Shown here: piece after piece, positions 50,933 through 60,756 of the stretch
How the letters are laid out: each line of letters begins with the position of its first letter
Position numbering within the stretch: position 1 is the stretch's first letter
Assembly: GCA_937877565.1 (NCBI GenBank)
Contig: CALFJB010000035.1
Span: 124,001 to 188,000, forward strand
Length of the DNA stretch: 64,000 nt
Source: an uncultured Selenomonadales bacterium
GTDB taxonomy: Bacteria > Bacillota > Negativicutes > Selenomonadales > Selenomonadaceae
Reading direction: 5' to 3'
Program-made: the position numbers and the translations under genes
The notes under the pieces: generated by a model
Databases searched by the model: none
What the model was told of the DNA's origin: nothing
What the model saw: the letters and a program-made list of their open reading frames with translations, nothing else

Positions 50933-52965
50933 TTTCTCAAATTCGTTGCAAAATTTAAAAACAATACCAATACCGCGCCTATTAACGCGCCGGGTAAAAC
51001 GCCATCAACTCCGCGCATAAATGACATAAATATTGGCGTCCTCATATGTGCAAATGTTTCTACCATTGAACTTTGCCCAATCGTTGCTATTATCGTTAAT
51101 ACAAAGCAAATTGACTTGGGAAATCTTTGCAGGAACGCCGCCATTGCCATTACAAAGGCTGGATGTCCTATAAAAATTTCTTTCGAGCGCGGACGCGCGT
51201 AAAATAACTGCTCCAACATTGCACGTATTTTTATTTCCATTCCTGATACCGGCATTCCCGCAGTATGTCCGCTGCGTGCGATTAATACCACGAACGCCAA
51301 CAATACAAATATTCCGCCCAACAAATATTTTACGGTCACGTTCATATTTAAAATCGCTTTAATTTGTTCAATCGCCGAAACATTTTTTTGCACTTCGTCA
51401 ACTACGTTGAATCTTTGCAGGAACGCCACTGCCACCAAAACTAACGGCAATACGAAGGTTAATTTTATTCCTCTAAAAATTTCAAACTCCAGAAAATATT
51501 TTACGTCCGACAACGCGCCCGACAAATACGCCGCGCCGACCATTGACAGCGCACTTGTTAAAATTAGCGAAATTACTCCAACTAAAACTATTTGCACGGT
51601 TGAAATTTCGCCGTCAGATTTTAATTTCAAAAATCTTAGTTTGTCGAGCTGCCAAATTACCGCAAGTGCAGGAAATAAATTTGCACTCAACAACGCCGCC
51701 AAAATTCTTACCTTGCCGCCCGCGCCCATTAAAATTGGTACTGCCGCTATTATCGCCAAAACTGCAAACAATATCAGCTGAAATCTTTTCGCCGCGTTTA
51801 TTCTGTACGAAATCAAAGACAAATATAAAACTGCCGCCGCCGCTACGCCAACTATTACGAAGACGCGCAAAATTTTACTTGGAAAATAATTTTCAAAAGT
51901 ATCAGCCACGCCCAAAGTATAGCCGTTAGACTTCACTTTTTCGGCAACGTCTTTTACATATTTTAAATTTGTTTCAAGCAGATTCAAACCCGGCGCGGGC
52001 TTGTCGTAAATTCGCAAAAGATTTATTCGAATATTTCGTTCGTGGTCAGTCGTTCCCCAACGTTGTACAGCCGTATCAATTAAAAGTTTCGGCTGTTCAT
52101 CGCGCGGGATTGCATACAGCCGCGCAATTTCATTGTAACCGAGTTTTTCTGCAAGTTCAAACATTCCCGTTTGATTATAAAATTGCAGTTGGCTTGTATG
52201 TTCAATCAATCCCAATTTGTAGCCGCGCTTTTTCATTTCAGCCGCCGTTATGTCAACGTGATTCGGTGCGCCCAAAATTTCCGGTCCGTCAAATACAATT
52301 TCTGAAATGGGATAACCTTCCAAACTTTCAAAAACCGCTTTAACTTGTTCCGGCTTGCATTGATTGAAATTTTTGGGACGTGCAAGAATCGTAAAGCCGA
52401 ATTTTTTTGTAGTTTCCAATTCGTCTTTGTCAATTCCAACCGGCTCTTTCATAAATGGGCCAAATTGCGCTTTTACTTCCAAAACTTCAACTTCGCCAAT
52501 GGCAAAAGATTTTACGCGCTCTTCACCAAAACGAAGCAGTAAATTTTTTTTCGCTGATTCGTAAGCTTCCAAACTTCGTCCAATGATATAAACGCGGGTA
52601 GGGTCAATCGCTCCTATTTCGACGGCGTCCCGCCAAAGTTGATTTGTAATTGCGCCGCTGTGATAATTCACCAAAATATCAGTGCCGTAAACCGCAATAA
52701 CTTTACCTGCGCGAGTCAACTTTTCAAAAGTCGTGTCGTAAATCGCAAGTGAAGTTATTCCGGCGGCTTTAAATTTTTTCAAAACTTCGGAAAATTCAAG
52801 CCCTTCACGTTCGGAAAGTTCCCGCAAGCTGTCATAATCCATTGCCATATCAACCTGCGAATTATGAATTTCTACGGCGTGCCTTTGTCCGGCGATAACT
52901 AACGACGCAATTAAACCGGCGGCTATTGCGATTAACAAAATTTTGTTGTAGAAAAATTTTTTCAT
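50923..52965 (-). CDS. DUF5693 multi-pass envelope protein
   Basis: A 680-residue protein with one N-terminal membrane anchor (KILLIAIAAGLIASLVIAG), a large outer domain of about 350 residues (LREGLEFSEVLKKFKAAGITSLAIYDTTFEKL ...) and 8-9 C-terminal membrane helices. This architecture is known as DUF5693, found beside csaB in Negativicutes and Clostridia. It may take part in export or linkage of cell-wall polymer, a role inferred from context. Confidence 0.8.
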   Translation of the reverse strand: MKKFFYNKILLIAIAAGLIASLVIAGQRHAVEIHNSQVDMAMDYDSLRELSEREGLEFSEVLKKFKAAGITSLAIYDTTFEKLTRAGKVIAVYGTDILVNYHSGAITNQLWRDAVEIGAIDPTRVYIIGRSLEAYESAKKNLLLRFGEERVKSFAIGEVEVLEVKAQFGPFMKEPVGIDKDELETTKKFGFTILARPKNFNQCKPEQVKAVFESLEGYPISEIVFDGPEILGAPNHVDITAAEMKKRGYKLGLIEHTSQLQFYNQTGMFELAEKLGYNEIARLYAIPRDEQPKLLIDTAVQRWGTTDHERNIRINLLRIYDKPAPGLNLLETNLKYVKDVAEKVKSNGYTLGVADTFENYFPSKILRVFVIVGVAAAAVLYLSLISYRINAAKRFQLILFAVLAIIAAVPILMGAGGKVRILAALLSANLFPALAVIWQLDKLRFLKLKSDGEISTVQIVLVGVISLILTSALSMVGAAYLSGALSDVKYFLEFEIFRGIKLTFVLPLVLVAVAFLQRFNVVDEVQKNVSAIEQIKAILNMNVTVKYLLGGIFVLLAFVVLIARSGHTAGMPVSGMEIKIRAMLEQLFYARPRSKEIFIGHPAFVMAMAAFLQRFPKSICFVLTIIATIGQSSMVETFAHMRTPIFMSFMRGVDGVLPGALIGAVLVLFLNFATNLRNRF

Positions 52966-52966
52966 T

Positions 52967-53683
52967 TTATTTTACCGTGCTAACCGCAGTAACAACAGCT
53001 TCACCTTCACGCAATTCAACTGATTCAAACTTCAAGCCGAGCGGCAATTTTGAACTGTCCAAAACTTTTATATCTTTCAAAAAAATATCGACGTTGACGC
53101 GGCTTAAAATCGAATTGCTGTTAAGATGCGTCATATGAAAATATACGTCGCCGTTTTGTACCAAAAAAGTTCCTGCAATATCAATATCAATCGTCCTGCC
53201 AAGAAATTTTCCGGTTGCGGAAGCAGTGGCTCCCTCCGGCGTAATTTTTACTTGCGTATTTTCAAAATTTTTATCTTTGTCGGCGATAAAATTTTGAAGT
53301 TCTTCATCAGTTACAATTCCGCGCAGTTCAATTTTATCTGCGTGTTTTAAAATTCTTTTTTGCCGTTCCTGCGAGGATAAATCTTTATTTGGAAAAAGCA
53401 TTTCCATAACGTCAAGGCGAATTTTTTCACCGTCAAGCGTCAAATTTTTAAAAGCAATTTCACCGATACGACCGGCGGCGGCGGTTGCGTGAAGTTTATC
53501 AATTTCGCCCATTGCAATTCTAAAATTCGGCTTTGCGTCAAGTGAAACATCAACCGCAGTTGCTGAAGTTGCATTTACAATCTGTTGTTCGACGATACTT
53601 TCAACCGTGCGCGGCAAAAACATTCCGCCAATCACGGCAACTATCACCAACAGAATTGCTATTACTGCCAAAAATTTTTTCAT
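52967..53683 (-). CDS. DUF2993 / LmeA-like lipid-binding protein
   Basis: A 238-residue protein with one N-terminal membrane anchor (FLAVIAILLVIVAVIGGMF) and a beta-rich outer domain with VESIVEQQIVNATSATAVDVSLDAKPNFRIAMGEIDKL. The family is DUF2993 (LmeA), phospholipid-binding tubes of the periplasm. It ends one base before the DUF5693 start and is co-transcribed. Confidence 0.8.
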   Translation of the reverse strand: MKKFLAVIAILLVIVAVIGGMFLPRTVESIVEQQIVNATSATAVDVSLDAKPNFRIAMGEIDKLHATAAAGRIGEIAFKNLTLDGEKIRLDVMEMLFPNKDLSSQERQKRILKHADKIELRGIVTDEELQNFIADKDKNFENTQVKITPEGATASATGKFLGRTIDIDIAGTFLVQNGDVYFHMTHLNSNSILSRVNVDIFLKDIKVLDSSKLPLGLKFESVELREGEAVVTAVSTVK

Positions 53684-53684
53684 T

Positions 53685-54173
53685 TTATAAATCCTCCGAG
53701 TAAGTCAAGCGCAAAATTTTTTCTGTAGCTTGCGGGTACAAATTCAAAAATTCCTGCCTTGTAACGAGTTTAAAACCTTCGTAAGTAAATTTCGGCGTAG
53801 TCATACAAGAAACGAAAGTATAACTATCTGCGTCAAGATTTTCAGCCGCAAAAACTGCGCCCGCCGGAATTATAACCATTGCGCGTTGTCCTTCGTCAAT
53901 ATTTTTACCGAGCAAAAATTCTTCAAGCTTGCCATTTTTCAATACAAAAATTTTCAAGCCGCAACCTTCGTGAAAGTACCAAATTTCATCACAATCAATT
54001 TTATGAAAGTGCGAAACGTCCTTACCTGCCAACAAAAAATAGATACTGCCCGCCGTCGCTCTGTCATTCTGATTGAAAGGCGCGGTATAAACTTCAGAAA
54101 AATAACCGCCTTCAACGTGTCGATTAAGCGAATAAATTTTTTTCAAATTTTCAATTCTGTTTAAAATTTCCAT
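53685..54173 (-). CDS. Cupin, DUF985 family
   Basis: A 162-residue cupin (LNRHVEGGYFSEVYTAP, SIYFLLAGKDVSHFHKIDCDEIWYFHEGCGLKIFVL, FAAENLDADSYTFVSCMTTPKFTYEGFKL). This is the RmlC-like DUF985 family; its substrate is not established. One base separates it from the DUF2993 gene. It may come from an operon with prfB. Confidence 0.85.
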   Translation of the reverse strand: MEILNRIENLKKIYSLNRHVEGGYFSEVYTAPFNQNDRATAGSIYFLLAGKDVSHFHKIDCDEIWYFHEGCGLKIFVLKNGKLEEFLLGKNIDEGQRAMVIIPAGAVFAAENLDADSYTFVSCMTTPKFTYEGFKLVTRQEFLNLYPQATEKILRLTYSEDL

Positions 54174-54185
54174 AAAAATTTTTCC

Positions 54186-55293
54186 TCAACCGGCGATATT
54201 TGCACGCATTGCAAGAAATGCACGAATAAAATTATCAAGTTCGCCGTCCATAACCGCTTGAACGTTGCCGGTTTCTTCGCCGGTACGCAAATCTTTTACC
54301 ATTGTATAAGGTTGAAAAACGTAGGAGCGAATTTGACTGCCCCACTCAATTTTCATTCGGTCGCCTTCAAGTTTGGCTTTTTCTTCTTCTTTTTTTTCAA
54401 GTTCAAGCTCAAAAAGTTTGGCGCGGAGCATTTTCAAACATTGTTCACGATTTTGAATTTGCGAACGTTCATTTTGACATTGCACAACAATCCCCGTTGG
54501 AATGTGTGTCATTCTTACGGCTGACGAAGTTTTATTGATATGCTGTCCGCCCGCGCCGCTTGCACGGTACGTATCAACGCGCACATCTGCCATATTTATA
54601 TCAACTTCCACCGCGTCATCAATTTCCGGCATAATATCACAAGCTGAAAACGACGTATGGCGGCGGGCGTTTGAATCGAAAGGCGAAATTCTAACAAGGC
54701 GATGAATACCTTTTTCAGATTTCAAAAAACCGTAAGCGTTATGACCTTTGATAAAAAGTGTGACAGATTTAACGCCTGCCTCATCGCCGGGCAAAATATC
54801 AGCCGTTTCAACTGTAAAGCCGTGACGCTCCGCCCAACGAACATACATTCTTAAAAGCATTTGCGTCCAGTCTTGAGCCTCTGTACCGCCCGCGCCCGCG
54901 TGTAATGTCAAAATTGCGTTATTGGCGTCGTAGGGTTCACTCAATAAAATTTCAAGGCGCAAACTTTCCAAGCCGTCTTTGATAGTTTGAATTTCTGAAA
55001 TAATATCAGTTTCCTGTGAATCGTCGCCTTCTTCCATTGCAAGTTCTAAAAGTGTTTGGGCGTCGTCGAATTTCGACAAAAGATTTTTATAGGCGTCAAC
55101 GCCGGATTTAATTCCGTTCAATTCTTGAGTAATTTGTTGCGCGGTGTCGGGGTTGTCCCAAAAAGTCGGCTCGCCCATTTTATATTCCAACTCGGCGATT
55201 TTTTCTTCCTTGTTGGCGATGTCAAAGTGAATCCCCCATTTCATTAAGCTTTTCGCGCAGTGCCGTTAATTCTATTTTTCTGTCTTCAAGCAT
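54186..55293 (-). CDS. prfB: Peptide chain release factor 2, with programmed +1 frameshift
   Basis: The first 23 codons start at an ATG at 55293-55291 and end at CTT TGA (stop at 55224-55222). Skipping T55224 continues in the second frame to 54186, giving about 368 residues. The site GGGGGATTCACTTTGAC matches the known prfB shift site (internal ribosome-site-like G run, CTT, TGA C). RF2 markers are GAGGQHINKT and SPFDSNARRHTSF. RF2 abundance controls its own making by UGA reading. The unshifted frame from 55244 lacks a proper start. Confidence 0.95.
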
Positions 55294-55311
55294 TTAATCA
55301 CTTCCTTTTTA

Positions 55312-55345
55312 TTTAGGTGTTAGGTACTAGGTTTTAGATGTTAGA
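55312..55345. repeat. TTAGGTACTAGGTTTTAG repeat between prfB and thiD
   Basis: The prfB-thiD gap holds TTAGGTGTTAGGTACTAGGTTTTAG, reaching the thiD stop. It belongs to the same repeat family as at 32790, 35625 and 50870. Confidence 0.7.
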
Positions 55346-56126
55346 AATTTTCCAGCAAAAAGGCGTGATTCATGGGACCGCGCCCTTTACCGAGATTTAA
55401 ATTTGCCGCCAACGCGCCGGAAATATAATTTTTAGCCGCGCTAATTGCGTCAATCAAAGTTAAATTTTTTGCAAGCCCCGCCGCAATAGCACTGGACAAA
55501 GTACAACCTGTGCCGTGCGTGTTGGGATTGTCGATTTTTTTACCGTTAAAAATTTTAATTTCGCCGTCAAATAAAATATCGTTAGCGTCGTTTAAACTGT
55601 GCCCGCCTTTGCAAAGTACCGCGCAACCGTAATTTTCAAAAATAATTTTCGCCGCTTTTTCCATATCGTCAGCAGTTTTAATTTTTATATTTGAAAGAAT
55701 TTCGGCTTCAGGAATGTTTGGAGTTATGACGGTTGCCAATGGAAATAAATATTTTTTCAGCGTTTCAACTGCATCATCTTCAATCAATTTTGCGCCGCTT
55801 GTTGCAACCATTACAGGATCAACGACGATATTTTTTGCGTTGTAGAATTTTAATTTTTCTGCGATAGTTTTAATCAATTCTGACGATGAAACCATTCCGA
55901 TTTTCACGGCGTCCGGCGGAATATCTGTAAAAACCGCGTCAAGTTGTTGTTCCAAAAATTTCGGCGTAACTTCCAAAACTGCAGTAACGCCCGTTGTATT
56001 TTGCGCCGTCAGTGCGGTAATTGCGCTCATTGCGTAAACGCCCAAAACTGTCATTGTTTTAATATCAGCTTGAATACCTGCGCCGCCGCTTGAATCACTG
56101 CCCGCTATTGTTAAAGCCGTTTTCAA
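55341..56126 (-). CDS. thiD: Hydroxymethylpyrimidine (phosphate) kinase
   Basis: A 261-residue ribokinase-fold enzyme: TIAGSDSSGGAGIQADIKTM (substrate site), TALTAQNT, VDPVMVATSG, and HGTGCTLSSAIAAGLA with the catalytic C. It phosphorylates the pyrimidine half of thiamine. A TTG start follows GGAGG. It ends the thiM-thiE-thiD run. Confidence 0.95.
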   Translation of the reverse strand: MKTALTIAGSDSSGGAGIQADIKTMTVLGVYAMSAITALTAQNTTGVTAVLEVTPKFLEQQLDAVFTDIPPDAVKIGMVSSSELIKTIAEKLKFYNAKNIVVDPVMVATSGAKLIEDDAVETLKKYLFPLATVITPNIPEAEILSNIKIKTADDMEKAAKIIFENYGCAVLCKGGHSLNDANDILFDGEIKIFNGKKIDNPNTHGTGCTLSSAIAAGLAKNLTLIDAISAAKNYISGALAANLNLGKGRGPMNHAFLLENF

Positions 56127-56129
56127 ATT

Positions 56130-56741
56130 TCAATTCCTCCAAACGTTCAATAAATTTTTCGCCGCAATTTCAGGATTTTCAGCCGCAATAATCGCAGAAA
56201 CTACCGCCACACCGTCAATTTTCGCAGGTTTAATTTTTGAAATAGTTTCAAGGTTAATCCCGCCAATGGCAACTATTGGAATTTTAACGGCGGCACGAAT
56301 TTTTTTCAAAGTTTCAACTGTAACAAGTTTAGCGTCAGTTTTTGTATTTGTTGCGAACATTGCGCCGACGCCCAAATAATTTGCGCCGTCAATTTCGGCT
56401 TGAATCGCCTCTTCAACTGTTGAAACTGAAACGCCGATAATTTTTTCTGCACCCAAAATTTTTCTTGCAATTTTGCAGGGTAAATCGTCTTGCCCAATGT
56501 GAACGCCCGCCGCGTCAATCGCCTGTGCAATATCTAACCTGTCATTGACAATAAGCGGAATATTTTTTTCAGCGGTAATTTTTTTAAGGCGCGTTCCAAC
56601 TTCAAAAAATTCAAGACTGCTACAATTTTTTTCGCGCAGTTGTACAACCGTAACGCCGCCTTTTATCGCAAGTGCAACGGCTTTTTCAATATCTGAAGTT
56701 AAATTTCTGTCAGTGCAAAGGTACAAATTATAATCAATCAT
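56130..56741 (-). CDS. thiE: Thiamine-phosphate synthase
   Basis: Predicted 203 residues: TIM-barrel with VVQLREKN, LIVNDRLDIAQAIDAAGVHIGQDDL, GVGAMFATNTKTDA and VAIGGIN. It joins the thiazole and pyrimidine phosphates. The ATG at 56741 overlaps the thiM stop by 8 bases; longer in-frame starts are not needed. Confidence 0.95.
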   Translation of the reverse strand: MIDYNLYLCTDRNLTSDIEKAVALAIKGGVTVVQLREKNCSSLEFFEVGTRLKKITAEKNIPLIVNDRLDIAQAIDAAGVHIGQDDLPCKIARKILGAEKIIGVSVSTVEEAIQAEIDGANYLGVGAMFATNTKTDAKLVTVETLKKIRAAVKIPIVAIGGINLETISKIKPAKIDGVAVVSAIIAAENPEIAAKNLLNVWRN

Positions 56742-57522
56742 AAAAAATTTTTCCTCGCGCAGAAATAATTTTATCATCAATCTTGCTAAGTGCGTCAATA
56801 ATTCCAATGTGCAAACTGCCCGTGCCGACTTCAGAATATTTTTCAAATGAAATTTCGCCCGCAATTCCCATAGACGCAACCGCACTTACAGCCGCAGAAA
56901 ATTTATCTTCAATTGCGCCAATATACGCGCCCAAAATTCCGCTAAGCATGCAACCTGTACCTGTAATTTTCCCCATCGCGGCAACACCGTTTTTAATCTG
57001 CGCGAATTTTTTTCCATCTGTAACAATATCAACCGCGCCGGTAATTATCGCCACGCAAGAATATTTTTCAGCTACAATTTTTGCAACTTCAGCCGCAGAA
57101 AATTTTTCATCAGTTGAATTTGAATCGACTCCGCGTGTTGCTGAATTTTTCCCAGCGCAAAACGCCATTTCTGAAAGGTTGCCACGTATCGCCGCAAATT
57201 TTACAGTTTCTAAAAGTTTTTCGACGGTTTTATTTCGCAAATTTGAAACGCCGACGCCGACTGGATCTAAAATCACGGGAATATTTTTTGAATTGGCAGT
57301 AACGCCCGCTTTTTCCATTGATTTTATCGTGCGTTCGTTCAAAGTGCCAATGTTTATTACAAGTGCGTTTGCAATGGCGGTAATTTCGGCAACCTCGTTA
57401 ATATCGTCCGCCATAACAGGTGAGCCGCCAACTGCCAAAATTGCGTTTGCCACGTCATTAACAGTTACATAATTTGTTATACAGTGTACCAGCGGATTTT
57501 TTTCTCTAACAATTTTATTCAT
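56734..57522 (-). CDS. thiM: Hydroxyethylthiazole kinase
   Basis: A 262-residue enzyme (PLVHCITNYVTVNDVANAILAVGGSPVMADD, ILDPVGVG, VAIITGAVDIVTDG, GTGCMLSGILGAYIG). It phosphorylates the thiazole half. It heads the thiamine salvage run. The upstream gap holds no TPP riboswitch that I can see, because the HigB-like gene directly overlaps its start by 4 bases. Confidence 0.95.
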   Translation of the reverse strand: MNKIVREKNPLVHCITNYVTVNDVANAILAVGGSPVMADDINEVAEITAIANALVINIGTLNERTIKSMEKAGVTANSKNIPVILDPVGVGVSNLRNKTVEKLLETVKFAAIRGNLSEMAFCAGKNSATRGVDSNSTDEKFSAAEVAKIVAEKYSCVAIITGAVDIVTDGKKFAQIKNGVAAMGKITGTGCMLSGILGAYIGAIEDKFSAAVSAVASMGIAGEISFEKYSEVGTGSLHIGIIDALSKIDDKIISARGKIFYD

Positions 57523-57893
57523 ATTGCCTCCAATAAATTATTTCTTTCTTTGAAGTCCGCCAATTCATTTTTAGCTTTTTCTATTTCACTGCGCGGCGTT
57601 TTTTGAGTTTCTTTTCTGAATTGATGAAGTAACACAAAAGAATTTTCAATCCACGCGGCAAATAAAATTCTGTCAGGCGTTGGGCGTAATTCCCATATTT
57701 CGCCTTCAATATGTTTGATAATAGGTTCGCCATTTCGCGTACCGAACATTTCCAAACGTTGAAACTGATAAAATATTTTTCTTGCTTGACTTTTGCTTAG
57801 CTTATCATTTTTGGTTGCAAGCTGATTTGTGTAGTCACGAACAGGCGAATTACCTTTCTTATCCTCATAAAAAATAATGTTGTACAAATTCAT
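57519..57893 (-). CDS. HigB/Gp49-like toxin (phage-derived RelE family)
   Basis: A 124-residue protein of the Gp49/HigB group: FYEDKKGNSPVRDYTNQL, QARKIFYQFQRLEMFGTRNGEPIIKHIEGEIWELRP, RILFAAWIENSFVLLHQFRKETQKTP. Members cleave mRNA on the ribosome. The partner gene lies just upstream (18-base gap). It overlaps thiM by 4 bases, so thiamine genes may be read from its message. Confidence 0.88.
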   Translation of the reverse strand: MNLYNIIFYEDKKGNSPVRDYTNQLATKNDKLSKSQARKIFYQFQRLEMFGTRNGEPIIKHIEGEIWELRPTPDRILFAAWIENSFVLLHQFRKETQKTPRSEIEKAKNELADFKERNNLLEAI

Positions 57894-57911
57894 AACCTTT
57901 CTAAAACAAAT

Positions 57912-58199
57912 TTAAAAATGAATGGCAATTTGTCCAATTAAATTATTTTCATCATCAATCGAATTTTCGACTTCATCATTTTCTGTACCAACATAAAAAT
58001 CAGCATCCGTATCTTTGGCAAGATTATATTTTTTGTCGAGTTCAAAGCAAAGGTTGCGGTATTCCTGTTCAGTAATTTTGCCCGCGTCGAGTTTATCCAT
58101 TAAAATTCCAAGTTCAGCAAGCCATTTATCACATTCAAAAATTTCTTCAGCCGCCATAAGATTATCTTTAACATCTGCCCAGGTTGTAAAATTTTTCAT
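57912..58199 (-). CDS. Putative antitoxin without HTH domain
   Basis: Predicted 95 residues from an ATG after GGAGGCG. The first 25 residues (MKNFTTWADVKDNLMAAEEIFE) look like the start of HigA-type antitoxins, but the XRE helix-turn-helix is replaced by KITEQEYRNLCFELDKKYN and an acidic tail. It could neutralise the toxin by contact alone. The partnership is inferred from position and from this N-terminus. Confidence 0.6.
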   Translation of the reverse strand: MKNFTTWADVKDNLMAAEEIFECDKWLAELGILMDKLDAGKITEQEYRNLCFELDKKYNLAKDTDADFYVGTENDEVENSIDDENNLIGQIAIHF

Positions 58200-58215
58200 T
58201 GGTAACGCCTCCAAT

Positions 58216-60756
58216 TTATTTACCGCGCCCGCAACAATTTTTGTATTTTTTGCCGCTACCGCAGGGACAAGGATCATTTCTGCCAATTTTTTTACCGTCG
58301 GCGTCTTTAAGTTTTTTTTGAGTTTCAGCGGGGCTAACGTCGTCGCCGTGTGACGCTTGAGCAGTTTGTAACCTGTCTTGCACTTTTTGTTCTTCCTGCG
58401 CGACAACTGCCACATGATAAATCAGCGATGCAATTTGATCTTGAATGGACGCCTCCATTTCCTCAAACATTGCTAACGCCTCAATTTTATATTCTGCAAG
58501 CGGGTTTCTTTGTCCATACGCACGCAAATTTATTCCTTCGCGCAGTAAATCCATATGATCCAAATGCTCCATCCATTTGTTATCTACAACGCGCAACATT
58601 ATAACTTTTTCCAGTTCGCGCATTGTTTCTTCACCAAAAGTATCTTCACGCTTTTTGTAATTGGCGGCGGCAATTCCTTCAAGGTATTCTTTAATTTCGT
58701 CACGGCTCATTTTTTCCATTTCTGAAAGTTGAATTTGTCCGGGCTCCGCGTAAATTTGTTCGGCGTCTTTGATAATTTCCGGCAGTTGCCATTCTTCGGG
58801 ATAAAGTTTTTCATTGGCGTACTGATTCATTTCAGATTTTATAATGTGGTTAATCATTCCAACGATATTGGCGCGTAAATTTTCGCCGTTGAGAATTTTT
58901 TTACGTTCGCCGTAAATAATTTCGCGCTGCTGATTCATTACGTCATCATATTCCAAAACGTGTTTGCGAATGTCAAAATTTCGTGCCTCAACTTTTTTCT
59001 GCGCGTGTTCAATCGACTTTGTTATTAAACTATGTTCTATCGGGTCGTCCTCTTCCATTCCGAGTTTGTCCATAATTTTTGCAACGTTATCTGACGCAAA
59101 AAGCCTCATTAAATCATCTTCCAAAGAAAGATAAAATCTGGATTCGCCCGGGTCGCCTTGACGCCCGCTGCGCCCTCTAAGTTGGTTATCAATTCGCCGT
59201 GATTCATGACGTTCCGTACCAATTATAAAAAGTCCGCCCAATTCGGGAACGCCTTCACCAAGTTTAATATCTGTGCCGCGTCCTGCCATATTTGTTGCGA
59301 TTGTAACAGTATTTTTTTGTCCCGCGTTTGCAACAATTTCAGCTTCCTTTTCGTGAAACTTTGCATTTAAAACGCTGTGAGGTATACCGCGCTTTTTCAA
59401 AATTGCGCTAAGCTCTTCAGATTGTGTAATTGAAGTCGTACCAATTAAAATCGGTTGCCCTTTGGCGTGAATTTCTTCAACCATTTTGCCGACGGCTTTA
59501 TATTTGGCGCGTTTGTTTTTGTAAATTACGTCCGGATGATCGATTCTTTGAACGGGTTTATTTGTTGGAACAACAATAACCGGCAACTTGTAAATCTTCA
59601 AAAATTCGTCTTCTTCAGTTTTAGCCGTACCCGTCATTCCTGCAAGTTTATCGTACATACGGAAATAATTTTGAAAAGTTATCGTAGCAAGCGTTTGAGA
59701 TTCACGGCGAATTTTAACGCCTTCCTTCGCCTCAATCGCCTGATGCAAGCCGTCAGAATATCTGCGTCCGGGCATTAAACGTCCTGTAAATTCGTCAACA
59801 ATTATAACTTCGTCGTCGCGTACAACATAATCTCTGTCACGTTTGAACAAAGATTTTGCACGCAACGCCGCGTTAAAGCCGTGTGACAGTTCAATATTTT
59901 CAGGCGCGTACAAATTGGAAATTCCTAAACGCTGTTCAATTTTCGGAATGGTTTCATCTTTCGGCGAAACTGTTTTCTGTTTCTCGTCAACGGTATAATC
60001 TTCGCCCTCTTTTAAAGTTGCAACCGCACGCGCCATAATTGCATAAGTGTCAGTAGATTTTTGACCGGGACCGGAAATTATTAACGGCGTCCGCGCCTCG
60101 TCAATTAAAATTGAGTCCACCTCGTCAACTATGGCATAATGCAAAGAACGTTGTACCATTTGTTCAGAATGTACAACCATATTATCGCGCAGGTAGTCAA
60201 AACCAAATTCATTATTCGTTCCAAAAGTTACGTCGCAGTTGTAGGAATATTTTCTTTCCGGAAAATCCATATCGTGAACAATCAAGCCGACGGTTAAGCC
60301 TAAAAAAGTATAAAGCCGCCCCATCCATTGGCTGTCACGGGTTGCAAGGTAGTCATTAACCGTTACCATATGAACGCCTTTGCCTTCCAGCGCGTTCAAA
60401 TATACCGGCAACGTTGCAACCAAAGTTTTACCTTCGCCGGTTTTCATTTCAGCAATTTTACCTTCGTGCAAACACATTCCGCCAATTAATTGTACGTCGA
60501 AATGGCGCATACCTAAAATTCTGCGCGACGCTTCACGGCAGACTGCAAACGCTTCAGGTAAAATACTATCTAAAGTTTCGCCGTTTCTGATTCTTTCTCT
60601 GAAAACTTCAGTTAAGCCCGTCAATTTATCATCAGTGTAATTTTGATATGTAGGTTCAAGCGAATTTATTTTATCAACAACTTTTTGCATTCGCTTAATT
60701 TCTTTTTCGTTGTTATCGCCCAAAAATCTTTTCAAAAAGCCAAACAAATTTTTCAC
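58216..60756 (-). CDS. secA: Protein translocase ATPase SecA
   Basis: An 846-residue SecA: Walker A MKTGEGKTLVATL near residue 100, Walker B VDEVDSILIDEARTPLIISG, TNMAGRGTDIKLG, RSGRQGDPGESRFYLSLEDDLM and the C-terminal zinc ligand set KKIGRNDPCPCGSGKKYKNCC (SEC-C). It drives preproteins through SecYEG. It starts at 60756 and faces fliK across a divergent gap. Confidence 0.98.
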   Translation of the reverse strand: MKNLFGFLKRFLGDNNEKEIKRMQKVVDKINSLEPTYQNYTDDKLTGLTEVFRERIRNGETLDSILPEAFAVCREASRRILGMRHFDVQLIGGMCLHEGKIAEMKTGEGKTLVATLPVYLNALEGKGVHMVTVNDYLATRDSQWMGRLYTFLGLTVGLIVHDMDFPERKYSYNCDVTFGTNNEFGFDYLRDNMVVHSEQMVQRSLHYAIVDEVDSILIDEARTPLIISGPGQKSTDTYAIMARAVATLKEGEDYTVDEKQKTVSPKDETIPKIEQRLGISNLYAPENIELSHGFNAALRAKSLFKRDRDYVVRDDEVIIVDEFTGRLMPGRRYSDGLHQAIEAKEGVKIRRESQTLATITFQNYFRMYDKLAGMTGTAKTEEDEFLKIYKLPVIVVPTNKPVQRIDHPDVIYKNKRAKYKAVGKMVEEIHAKGQPILIGTTSITQSEELSAILKKRGIPHSVLNAKFHEKEAEIVANAGQKNTVTIATNMAGRGTDIKLGEGVPELGGLFIIGTERHESRRIDNQLRGRSGRQGDPGESRFYLSLEDDLMRLFASDNVAKIMDKLGMEEDDPIEHSLITKSIEHAQKKVEARNFDIRKHVLEYDDVMNQQREIIYGERKKILNGENLRANIVGMINHIIKSEMNQYANEKLYPEEWQLPEIIKDAEQIYAEPGQIQLSEMEKMSRDEIKEYLEGIAAANYKKREDTFGEETMRELEKVIMLRVVDNKWMEHLDHMDLLREGINLRAYGQRNPLAEYKIEALAMFEEMEASIQDQIASLIYHVAVVAQEEQKVQDRLQTAQASHGDDVSPAETQKKLKDADGKKIGRNDPCPCGSGKKYKNCCGRGK

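Noticed and set aside
56734..58199. TPP riboswitch before thiM
   Set aside because: The HigB-like gene overlaps the thiM start and no THI-box-like sequence was seen in the gap upstream of the antitoxin.
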